A DNA stretch of 64,000 nt from Aporhodopirellula aestuarii. GTDB taxonomy: Bacteria; Planctomycetota; Planctomycetia; Pirellulales; Pirellulaceae. The DNA lies in assembly GCF_023701485.1 (NCBI RefSeq), contig NZ_JAMQBK010000065.1, positions 1 through 64,000 on the forward strand. Reading direction: 5' to 3'. The position numbers and the translations under genes are program-made. The notes under the pieces are model-generated. The model saw nothing but the letters and a program-made list of their open reading frames with translations, was not told the origin of the DNA and made no database searches. Of the stretch, positions 31,206-39,366 are shown piece by piece; position 1 is the first letter of the stretch; each line of letters opens with the position of its first letter.

Positions 31206-31643
31206 ATGGAGTTTTTGCCACTACTGAAGTCGCATCTGAAGTCGGATGTGATGCTTGATCTGTTAGAAACGTGGGACGCTCAAGTCGTCTACGAGTACGA
31301 TCGCACACACGAGAACATGCCAGACGAGTACTGGGCATCGATCCATGGCGAGGGAGTTTGCTTCAAGTTCAACGAAGATCAAATACTCGATTGCATTTTT
31401 CTGCACCTGACCGATACCGACGGTTTTACACCGATCGATCTTTCATCAACGGACATTCCACAATTCGAATCGTTGGCTGACGCCGCTGCGTATGCCAACA
31501 AAAGCAAACTGCGTGTCTCCTCAGGCCAAGGCGAACTGTTCGGTCAATTGCGTGACTGGATACGACTTGAGTACGACGACCACTGGATTCATTACGAATT
31601 CCGTGATGGCAACTTGGGGCTTGTGACCCTGACCGGCATCTAG
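31206..31643 (+). CDS. Small soluble protein, immunity-like
   Basis: A 145-residue protein from the ATG at 31206; an earlier TTG is less likely. No signal peptide or membrane segment. The pattern VVYEYDRTHENMPDEYWA, then GVCFKFNEDQILDCIFLHL, a FES-like loop with Gly/Ala, and DDHWIHYEF near the end resembles a family of small immunity-type proteins associated with polymorphic toxins, although no toxin is adjacent. Low confidence in function. It lies between the inverted 520-bp elements. Confidence 0.55.
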   Translation: MEFLPLLKSHLKSDVMLDLLETWDAQVVYEYDRTHENMPDEYWASIHGEGVCFKFNEDQILDCIFLHLTDTDGFTPIDLSSTDIPQFESLADAAAYANKSKLRVSSGQGELFGQLRDWIRLEYDDHWIHYEFRDGNLGLVTLTGI

Positions 31644-32055
31644 CATTCGCGTTGTCTCGGAGCCACAAACCGCCAAAGAATCAACAAGGATTTGACTTCG
31701 CCTGATAGCGTGGGCGGAGACGATGTTTGGTTTGCGAATCACGCTGAGTTTTTCGATCGATGTGTGGATCGGTTGGCAAGTTTTTGGGCGGTTTTGTGTC
31801 GTGATTTGTATTGATTGTGGGACTCAGGGCCGCGTCGGAGACCCTGCTAGTGGTCGTTGAAGTTGGTGGCGATGCGGTGGGGTAAACAGTGAGGCGGGCG
31901 GATTGATCGTCACAACCATCATTGTTGACCAGAAGACGCCAGTGATTTAGACGAGGGGAGATCCCTTGTCGGCGTGGGGGCGAAATCTGAGCTATTCGTT
32001 GGTTGAATGCCCGTCTTGTCTGTCATCCCAGTTTGTTTCGAAGGTTTTCCCCATT
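31644..32055. other. 412-bp gap before the Tad cassette
   Basis: No gene or clear repeat. The TadE frame is open upstream to a TTG at 31966, but that part has no conserved features. It should contain the promoter of the TadE-vWA-TadE cassette; I could not fix a -35/-10 pair. Confidence 0.4.
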
Positions 32056-32505
32056 ATGTGCCTGCGATCTCAATGGGTCAGTGCTCGCCGAACTCGTCAT
32101 CGATGCTCACCGCACCGTGGTGCGACATCGGTGGAACTGGCTTTGGTTTCCGTACCGATGTTTTTATTCTTGTTCGCGTCGATTGAGTTTGGCAGGGTCC
32201 AGATGGCCATCGGTGCCCTGGAGGAAGCCGCCCGTTCAGGCTGTCGGGTGGCGACATTGAAGAACAACACAGCCGCCGACGTGAAAGCGGCCATCGCGCC
32301 CATCGCCGATGGGTATGGCATCTCGAAATACTCAGTTGAGATCAAGCCCACGGTTCTCGATTCGGTTCCCCAGTGGGATCCCATTACCGTTCGCGTTTCG
32401 GCAAGTCTGGCGGATGTGAGCTGGTTGCCAATCCCTGAGTACTTTGCCAAGAAAAAGTACACCGCTGCGTGTGTCTTCCCCCGCGAGGCCGACCTTGAAT
32501 TATAA
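32056..32505 (+). CDS. TadE-like pseudopilin
   Basis: A 149-residue protein from ATG 32056. A TadE signature follows a basic leader: HRGATSVELALVSVPMFLFLFASIEFGRVQMAIGALEEAARSGCRVATL, with a Glu six residues into the hydrophobic segment, as in pseudopilins processed by TadV-type peptidase. The periplasmic domain (about 75-149) is small. It is first of three in-order genes; the next gene overlaps its stop by 11 bp. Role: minor pseudopilin of a Tad-type pilus or secretion device. Confidence 0.82.
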   Translation: MCLRSQWVSARRTRHRCSPHRGATSVELALVSVPMFLFLFASIEFGRVQMAIGALEEAARSGCRVATLKNNTAADVKAAIAPIADGYGISKYSVEIKPTVLDSVPQWDPITVRVSASLADVSWLPIPEYFAKKKYTAACVFPREADLEL

Positions 32506-33709
32506 ACCACCGACGACACATTCTTTTCCATTGAGAGACGCTCGCGAGTTGTCTAAGTCTTGGTCTCAGCGTCCACGACGCGGGGCTTCGATTGTGCTCA
32601 TGACGGGAATGTTGGTCATCATGATCGGCATGGCCGCATTTGCGGTTGATTTAACGCGTATGCAATTGGTCCGCAGTCAGATGCAGTCTGCCGTGGATGC
32701 CGCAGCACTGGCGGGCAGTATGCAACTTCGCGACGATCCGAAGGACGTTGATGCCGCCAAGGCCGCGGCGGAAAAGTTCATCCATTTGAACAATGTAGGC
32801 TTCTTCGGCGATGTGGCGTCGGATGCGATTCAGGTCGAGACGGGGACTTGGGACAGCGACACGTCAACGTTTGTCGCAACCACCGAAGGTCCGTGCAGTG
32901 TCCGCGTATTTGCGACGAAGAGCAACGAACTCTTTTCGTTCGCGCAAATCTTCGGGCATCTGGCCTTTTCGATGCCTGGTCAGTCGATCGCGTCGGTACC
33001 CACAAGTCCGCTGGATATCATTATGGTTCTCGATCTATCAGGTTCGATGTCGTCAGACGGACGGATTGAAGCGCTCCGAGCGGCATCGCCTGAGTTTGTG
33101 ACGACGATTGAGAATGCGGGCAAGGACGATCGAATCGGCGTGATGTGCTACGGTGCCGAGATCGGTAGTTATCCCTATGGGAATATCTATACCCAGTCAC
33201 CAGCTTCCCTGTTTCCCGACCCTGACGAGGCGTCGACCGATTGGGCGGGGATTCTCGAGGCTGAAATGACAGACAATTTTGCGGCACTTCGTGGTGGTGC
33301 ATTAAGCAGTTCGTCACTTCAGAGCAACAAGTATGGCGGTGGCACGCCAATCGGAGCCGCGATCCGTGATGGTGCTCACTATTTGGATGCCAACAATCGA
33401 CAAGACGCCAAGGGGCGAGATTTGCAAAAATTGATGGTGTTGATGAGCGACGGATACGCCAACAAGCCAGAAGAAAAAAGTAACGACTATGCACTCCAAA
33501 TGGCAAAGTATGCGGCCTCGCTCGAAATTCAAATCTACACCATCAGCCTCGGTGATGACGCCGACACGGAATTGATGTCATCAATCGCCTCCAAAACTGG
33601 TGGACGCTACTTCGAGGTAACGGGTAGTGACAGCGAGCTAACGGCGGGACTGAAGCGGGCCTATCGCGGCATCGCCAACGACATCAATCGTGTCATCTTG
33701 GTGAAATAA
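32495..33709 (+). CDS. TadG-like protein with von Willebrand A domain
   Basis: A 404-residue protein with a TTG start at 32495 overlapping the TadE stop (an earlier TTG at 32444 is also possible). A TadG-type N-terminal helix (GASIVLMTGMLVIMIGMAAFAVDLTRMQLVRSQMQSAVDAAALAG, Flp-like) is followed by a vWA domain with an intact MIDAS motif DLSGSMS, the Thr region GGTPIGAAI and a late Asp LMSDGY. Anchored by the single helix, it presents the vWA domain outside. Cassette position suggests an adhesive or scaffolding partner of the flanking TadE proteins. Confidence 0.85.
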   Translation: MNYKPPTTHSFPLRDARELSKSWSQRPRRGASIVLMTGMLVIMIGMAAFAVDLTRMQLVRSQMQSAVDAAALAGSMQLRDDPKDVDAAKAAAEKFIHLNNVGFFGDVASDAIQVETGTWDSDTSTFVATTEGPCSVRVFATKSNELFSFAQIFGHLAFSMPGQSIASVPTSPLDIIMVLDLSGSMSSDGRIEALRAASPEFVTTIENAGKDDRIGVMCYGAEIGSYPYGNIYTQSPASLFPDPDEASTDWAGILEAEMTDNFAALRGGALSSSSLQSNKYGGGTPIGAAIRDGAHYLDANNRQDAKGRDLQKLMVLMSDGYANKPEEKSNDYALQMAKYAASLEIQIYTISLGDDADTELMSSIASKTGGRYFEVTGSDSELTAGLKRAYRGIANDINRVILVK

Positions 33710-33710
33710 T

Positions 33711-34136
33711 ATGTGTCAAAACGATCGACATTGGAAAGAAGCTCCTCGACGTGGCGTTGCCGCAGTTGAGTTCGCCATCGTGCTGCCGATGCTTGTGTTG
33801 ATCATCTTTGGGTCGATCGAGACCTCACGCGTGTTGTCTATTCACCACTCACTGCGTGAAGCGGCAATGAATGGTTGCCGAATCTATTCATTAAGTGACA
33901 AGACTCAAGTCGAGGCGGAAGCGATGGTGAATCACTCGCTCAACGAAGCGGGCATCAAAGGCTATACCGTCTCGTTTAGCCCTAGCGCCAAGTCGCAAAT
34001 CACGGCGGACCTGCAACCTGTGACCGTTACCATTTCGGTCATGCACGACGAGGTGGGCTGTGATCTGGCTGGCTTCTTCACCGATGCCACTTTCACCGCT
34101 AGTGTCACGTTGCCTGCAGAGCTGCCGGGATCCTAG
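33711..34136 (+). CDS. TadE-like pseudopilin
   Basis: A 141-residue protein starting one base after the previous gene ends. Signature RRGVAAVEFAIVLPMLVLIIFGSIETSRVLSIHHSLREAAMNGCRIY: basic leader, Glu at the fifth hydrophobic position, then a helix. It is paralogous to the first TadE of the cassette. A short beta-rich C-terminal domain completes it. No TadA/B/C genes are in the window; a GspE-type ATPase lies 4.9 kb upstream on the same strand but unlinked. Confidence 0.82.
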   Translation: MCQNDRHWKEAPRRGVAAVEFAIVLPMLVLIIFGSIETSRVLSIHHSLREAAMNGCRIYSLSDKTQVEAEAMVNHSLNEAGIKGYTVSFSPSAKSQITADLQPVTVTISVMHDEVGCDLAGFFTDATFTASVTLPAELPGS

Positions 34137-34215
34137 AGACACCTTCAGACCCGAGCGTCGATCTTCCAGATGTTCAAATCCAGTATCGTGTTCCCGTTGG
34201 CGATAGGTAGGATCA

Positions 34216-34736
34216 CTGAGCAGGTAGGCAGGAATGATTGGGTGAAATCCTATGAGCCATTTCGGCGTTAGCCCGGACTGCTAAATCTCTAGACTGCTAA
34301 AGCGTTGCGAAGACGTGGAAATACAAGGCCGCGCCAGTATTGCTTCCATTCCTAGTCGCGATAGCGACGGCAGACGCCAGCCCCGGACGCGAGTCCGGGG
34401 GCGACGTCGCTCCCCACTTACACCAAGTCGCGATGCGATGACAGGTGCCGCTCGCGGTGGTTCATTCGTGCGCCACCCGTGTTTTGTGTCGTCGCGTTGC
34501 GACTTTCTTCGCATTGTTTTCCCAAACCACGGACTCACCTCCGTGGCTTTTGGATGTCGTCACGATCGTGACTAACCATTCGCGAAATACTGGATCCACC
34601 TAAACGCAAAAGGGATCGCGGCACGTCTTGTTTATGACGATTTTTTGGCAGTCAGGTGATAGCCTTGGTTGAACGTAGGAACCATGGTCAGCATCAAATG
34701 ACCGATCTACCGAAAAACTCCAGCCTACGTGTTTAA
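34216..34736. mobile_element. 521-bp MITE-like element, copy B (inverted)
   Basis: Reverse-complement copy of the element at 28997-29516, with ends CTGAGCAGGTAGGCAGGA (34216-34233) and TCCAGCCTACGTGTTTAA (34719-34736). Length differs by one base from copy A, and the CCCCGGAC/GTCCGGGG hairpin is kept near 34381-34400. Similarity is high along the whole length, with scattered changes. The remaining 228 bp up to the DUF5060 gene are AT-richer and empty. Confidence 0.75.
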
Positions 34737-34964
34737 CACAGTCGCGACTGATTGTTCGCGGACGAGTAGAACGCATGTGGTGAACGCTTGAATGCCATTT
34801 GTGGACATGGCAGCGCGCTGCCTGGCGTCGCAGTAAGCAAGTTTCTGAGATGGTTGCGTCGCCGTTTAAGAAAAATGTTTATTTCTTGTGAACGTTTCTT
34901 GAAAAACGGGAATGGGTATTAGCGAACGAGAAGTTTCGCTTTCGATGAATATCCCCACGCAGAG

Positions 34965-36812
34965 GTGAAATCGGTGGTACGCACTGTCAGAGTTTTGGCT
35001 TGTTTTGTTGTGGTTCTTTGGCTCGGTTTGAGGCCGGTTGAGTTGAATGCCGCCAATCCATTAAGCGATTCGGTGGTTTCGGTTTCCGGTGAGCTGCAGC
35101 AGTGGCACAAAGTCACGTTGACGCTCGAGGGACCGCAAGCTTCAGAGGACGGTAATCCCAACCCGTTCCTTGACTATCGTTTGCAGGTCACGTTCACTCA
35201 TCCCGCGTCGGGACTCACTTACGTGGTTCCTGGTTATTTTGCCGCTGACGGTGACGCCGCCAACACCTCGGCTACCTCGGGCAACAAATGGCGGGCTCAC
35301 CTTTCGCCGGACCACGCAGGCGAATGGACCTATGCGGTTTCGTTCCGTGAAGGTGATGGCGTCGCGGTATCAGATGATCCCAAAGCGGGCACGTCGTTGT
35401 CGGGATTGGATGGACTCACGGGGGAAATCACGGTCGCGAAGACCGATAAAACCGGACGCGACCTGCGTTCGAAAGGGCGGTTGAATTACGTCGGAAAGCA
35501 CCATCTGCACTTCGCCGGAACGGGAGAGTATTTTTTGAAATGCGGTGCCGACGCTCCAGAAAACTTCCTCGCCTACGCTGATTTCGATGGCGAATTCAAA
35601 TCAGACGGCCACAAGGACGACCTCGTGAAAACTTGGCAACCGCACGTTCAAGATTGGAAGGCCGGCGATCCGACGTGGCAGGACGGTAAAGGCAAAGGGA
35701 TCATCGGTGCGGTGAATTATCTGGCCTCGCAAGGGCTAAACGTGTTCTCGTTTATAACGATGAATATTAACGGCGACGATCAAAACGTGTTTCCGTATCT
35801 CGATTACGACGAGCGGACGCGGATCGACTGTTCACGCATGGATCAGTGGGCGGTTGTGTTGGAGCACGGGAACGACAACGGCATGTACCTGCACTTCAAA
35901 ACGATGGAGACTGAAAACGAGTTGCTGCTCGATAAGGGTGACTTGGGGCCGCAACGCAAACTGTACTATCGTGAGTTGATCGCCCGCTTCGGTCATAACT
36001 TGGCCTTGAACTGGAACCTCGGCGAGGAAATCAATGACGCCACGCACGAGCAAAAAGTGGCATGGGGCAACTACTTTGCCACGCATGATCCGTATCGGCA
36101 CCACATCGTGATCCATAACATGGGCGATCCGCACTACGATTTGTTGGGTGACGCGTCGCCGCTGACCGGGTTCTCATTGCAAACGAATCGGGCTGATTTT
36201 GGCAACGTCCATAAGCGAACGCTCGACTACATCGTGCGTTCGGTTGAGGCCGGGAAACCTTGGGTGGTTGCGTGTGATGAGCCGGGCGATGCGACGCACG
36301 CATTGATCACTGATGACGAGGATCCTGCGCACGACAACGCTCGCAAGAATGCGTTGTGGGGTAACATCATGGCGGGTGGCGCGGGCGTCGAATGGTATTT
36401 CGGTTACAAGCATCCGCACAGCGACCTGACGTGTCAGGATTACCGCTCACGTGAGAAAATGTGGGTTCAATGCCGGCATGCTCTTGAGTTCTTCAAAAAC
36501 GAGAATGTCCCGTTTTGGGAGATGTCGAACTGCAACGGCAAAGTAGAAAGCTCGGATTCGTATGGCCTTTCGAAGCAAGGCGAGGTTTATCTCGTCTATC
36601 TGAAAAAAGGCGGCGAGGCGAAGCTCGATCTGACGGATGCCAGCGGGAAATTCAATGTGCGTTGGTTTAATCCTCGAACGGGCGGCAAGCTCGATACGGG
36701 TGCTGTTAGCACGGTTGATGGTGGTGGCAAGAGGTCGCTCGGTCAGCCTCCACGTGATGCCGATCAAGATTGGCTGGCCGTGGTGCGGGTCGCCGGTTCA
36801 CGCCGCAACTAG
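34965..36812 (+). CDS. Exported DUF5060 glycoside-hydrolase-like protein
   Basis: A 615-residue protein with a GTG start (34965; a nearby ATG runs into a stop) and signal peptide 1-29. Residues about 38-130 fit DUF5060, an N-terminal beta-sandwich of putative glycosidases (VSGELQQWHKVTLTLEGP, GEWTYAVSF). A TIM-barrel part follows (about 165-500) with LALNWNLGEEIND, the acid/base or nucleophile-type Glu pair, and the last 80 residues match the collagenase collagen-binding-type domain (WFNPRTGG). Substrate unknown. A six-unit 125-bp repeat array starts 24 bp after the stop. Confidence 0.85.
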   Translation: MKSVVRTVRVLACFVVVLWLGLRPVELNAANPLSDSVVSVSGELQQWHKVTLTLEGPQASEDGNPNPFLDYRLQVTFTHPASGLTYVVPGYFAADGDAANTSATSGNKWRAHLSPDHAGEWTYAVSFREGDGVAVSDDPKAGTSLSGLDGLTGEITVAKTDKTGRDLRSKGRLNYVGKHHLHFAGTGEYFLKCGADAPENFLAYADFDGEFKSDGHKDDLVKTWQPHVQDWKAGDPTWQDGKGKGIIGAVNYLASQGLNVFSFITMNINGDDQNVFPYLDYDERTRIDCSRMDQWAVVLEHGNDNGMYLHFKTMETENELLLDKGDLGPQRKLYYRELIARFGHNLALNWNLGEEINDATHEQKVAWGNYFATHDPYRHHIVIHNMGDPHYDLLGDASPLTGFSLQTNRADFGNVHKRTLDYIVRSVEAGKPWVVACDEPGDATHALITDDEDPAHDNARKNALWGNIMAGGAGVEWYFGYKHPHSDLTCQDYRSREKMWVQCRHALEFFKNENVPFWEMSNCNGKVESSDSYGLSKQGEVYLVYLKKGGEAKLDLTDASGKFNVRWFNPRTGGKLDTGAVSTVDGGGKRSLGQPPRDADQDWLAVVRVAGSRRN

Positions 36813-36835
36813 TGTTTGGTCAAACCTTCGTTTGA

Positions 36836-37587
36836 TGGTTTCTGGAACCGGAGGGCATGGGCCCTGCCGCTAGAAGGTTAGCGGAGCGGCGCGAGCCGTC
36901 CGGTGTTACTGGAGTTTTGAATGTCGACGAAACACACGTGTTTTATCTTGCCTTGACTTTTGGTTTCTGGAATCGGAGGGCTTGCGCCCTGCCGCTAGAA
37001 GGTTAGCGGAACGGCGCGAGCCGTCCGGTGTTACTGCAGTTTTGAATGCTGACGAAACACACGTGTTTTGTCTTGCCTTGACTTTTGGTTTCTGGAACCG
37101 GAGGGCTTGCGCCCTGCCGCTAGAAGGTTAGCGGAACGGCGCGAGCCGTCCGGTGTTACTGGAGTTTTGAATGCTGACGAAACACACGTGTTTTGTCTTG
37201 CCTCGAATTTAGGTTTCTGGAACCGGAGGGCTTGCGCCCTGCCGCTAAAAAGGTTAGCGGAACGGCGCGAGCCGTCCGGTGTTACTGGAGTTTTGAATGT
37301 CGACGAAACACACGTGTTTTGTCTTGCCTTGACTTTTGGTTTCTGGAACCGGAGAGCTTGCGCCCTGCCGCTAAAAAGTTAGCGGAACGGCGCGAGCCGT
37401 CCGGTGTTGCTCCAGGTCTGAATGCTGACGAAACACTCATGTTTTGTCTTGCCTCGAATTTAGGTTTCTGGAACCGGAGGGCATGGGCCCTGCCGCTAAA
37501 AGGTTAGCGGAACGGCGCGAGCCGTCCGGTGTTGCACCAGGTTTGAATGCTGACGAAGCCCTTGTTTGGCGATGACGCGTCATTTCG
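36836..37587. repeat. Six tandem 125-bp units rich in short hairpins
   Basis: Units begin at 36836, 36961, 37086, 37211, 37337 and 37462, spaced 125-126 bp. Each carries three small stems: AGGGC/GCCCT around TTGC, CCGCTA/TTAGCGG, and ACGGC/GCCGT around GCGA. The spacer includes a conserved CGAAACACACGTGTTTT palindrome-like stretch. 125 is not a multiple of 3, so the long open frames seen here are not genes. The array resembles the REP-like hairpin repeats of planctomycetes but as a minisatellite. Its role is unknown; it might stop or attenuate transcription between the flanking genes. Confidence 0.85.
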
Positions 37588-37674
37588 GATTCCTGACCTG
37601 GGCGCTGGGTTGGGGATGCGTGCTGTTCGGTTTTTGGTTTTTTGTTCTGTTCTCCGCTTACCCCAGAGCGTTTG

Positions 37675-39282
37675 ATGAGTCGCTGTTTTATCAATCCGGT
37701 TTTGTGTCTGCATTTGTTCGTCGTGGCGAGCGGGTGTTTTTGTGCTTCTCCGCTTTTTGCAGCCGATCCGGCTCACGAAACGGAAGCGTGGAGTCCCGGA
37801 CGTTTACTGACGTGGGCGACGCCCGGCGTAAGCGGGAAGATCGACGAGGCGTCGAATTGGATTGAGAACGGACGTCCTGCCGACAAGGCACCCGATCGCG
37901 AAACGGACGTCGTGTTGCCGGCCGCTGATGAGATTTACACCGTCACCGGTGGACGTAACCATCAGGTCCGGCACGTCACGATTAAGAAGAACGCGCGGCT
38001 CAAGGGCGGGCATCGCAACGAAGTCGAGATTTGGGGCAATGTCGATGTTCTGCCGGAAGGAATGATCCGGTACGTGTCGGTCGTTGGTGGGAAACACACC
38101 TATTTCCGAGTGGAAGGAAGTGAGTTTCCGAACCCCCAAAACGGCCATGCGTTCCAGCATCCGTCACGTCGTCTTCCCGAGGAGCAGCTTAGCCGCGCTC
38201 AACTGTCGCACAAGTTTCAGGTGTGTAAATACGGAACCGCATCGGTTGAGTTTTATGGCAACCTCGGTGTCAGTGATGAGGTCATGCTGCAGCACGGCAA
38301 GATGATCATCAGTGGCGATTTTCGCTTCAGCGGTGTGACCAATAAGGGCACGTTGGAAGTTTACGACGGCGGTATTCTCGAGATTCAAACGGGCGGCCGC
38401 GTCGGTCCGTTCATGCCGGAGAATAACAAGAACGTTTACAACATCAGTGTGTATCGAAACGGTGTAATCCAGGCTGGATCGCCAGAACGGCCGCTGACCG
38501 GTGATGCCTATTTGCTGCTCGGCTTTGGCGACAACGAGAAACTCGGTCACACCGGTCTCTATACCGCCGTTGGTTCGATGATGCGGGTCTACTCATCAGA
38601 TCCGACCAAAGCTCGCTTGGTGGTTCAGGCGACTGCATCGGTGGCCGATTTTCGTGACGGGCTCGGTCAGTTGGTCGGAAATCCAGATGTGAAAGCCAAT
38701 GGTAAGAACGGCATCGCGATGCAGCTCGGTGGTGACGTGGAATTGGATGGTGTGCACTTCGATTATGTTTGCGATGGTGGCATCGCGACGACGGACCCTG
38801 AGACACCAAAACAATGGAAGCATGTTACCTTCGGTGCGCATAATGCGGGCCCGGAAGACACGCTGTTCTCGCAAGTGGTTGCCGATACGAACTCGTATTA
38901 CCACACCCGCAACGACCAGCAATCCGAATGGGGATTGACCGAAACCGCGATGGCGTCGATGCGGAGCTATCTCGAACAGTCCGATCCGTTCCGATTGCGA
39001 ACGGTGCCTGAGAACACCGAAATGAAAACTGTTGGCAAGGGCAATAAATCGATTCAAACGCCGGTCGCGGTGGTTTTTGACGAGCCGGTTCTCGTCTCGA
39101 TCGAAACTCGCGTTCCCGGGGCACGGATCCGTTACACCACCGACGGAACCGAGCCTACCAAGGAGTCGCCCGCTTATACCGGTCCCATTCGGTTGAGTAA
39201 GACAACGAAGCTGATGATGAAGGCATACAAAACCGGTGTGGGGTATAGCCCGACGACATCGACGACGTACGTGTTCCAGTAG
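37675..39282 (+). CDS. Exported beta-helix-like protein with chitobiase-type C-terminal domain
   Basis: A 535-residue protein from ATG 37675, with a signal peptide (1-28). Residues about 35-110 look G8-like (SNWIENGRPADKAPDRETDVVLPAADEIYTVTGGR) and lead into a beta-helix-type region with repeated short strands and AYLLLGFGDNEKLG. The last 60 residues (about 476-535) fit the CHB_HEX_C-type domain: PGARIRYTTDGTEPTKESPAYTGPI. No catalytic motif recognised. It is the first gene of a four-gene operon, 84 bp ahead of the next. Confidence 0.75.
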   Translation: MSRCFINPVLCLHLFVVASGCFCASPLFAADPAHETEAWSPGRLLTWATPGVSGKIDEASNWIENGRPADKAPDRETDVVLPAADEIYTVTGGRNHQVRHVTIKKNARLKGGHRNEVEIWGNVDVLPEGMIRYVSVVGGKHTYFRVEGSEFPNPQNGHAFQHPSRRLPEEQLSRAQLSHKFQVCKYGTASVEFYGNLGVSDEVMLQHGKMIISGDFRFSGVTNKGTLEVYDGGILEIQTGGRVGPFMPENNKNVYNISVYRNGVIQAGSPERPLTGDAYLLLGFGDNEKLGHTGLYTAVGSMMRVYSSDPTKARLVVQATASVADFRDGLGQLVGNPDVKANGKNGIAMQLGGDVELDGVHFDYVCDGGIATTDPETPKQWKHVTFGAHNAGPEDTLFSQVVADTNSYYHTRNDQQSEWGLTETAMASMRSYLEQSDPFRLRTVPENTEMKTVGKGNKSIQTPVAVVFDEPVLVSIETRVPGARIRYTTDGTEPTKESPAYTGPIRLSKTTKLMMKAYKTGVGYSPTTSTTYVFQ

Positions 39283-39366
39283 TCGTCGCGTCGAGTTGGG
39301 TTTTGGATGACCGGTGTCGAGTCACCGGTGTTGCTTTTACGTCGTTTTATTGGTGATGGTTTACTC

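Noticed and set aside
37068-37507. Overlapping 104-residue frames in the 125-bp array
   Set aside because: They simply read through the tandem units, which shift frame each repeat, so they are not conserved proteins.
36836-37587. CRISPR array
   Set aside because: The units are 125-bp contiguous near-identical copies with no unique spacers and no cas genes nearby.
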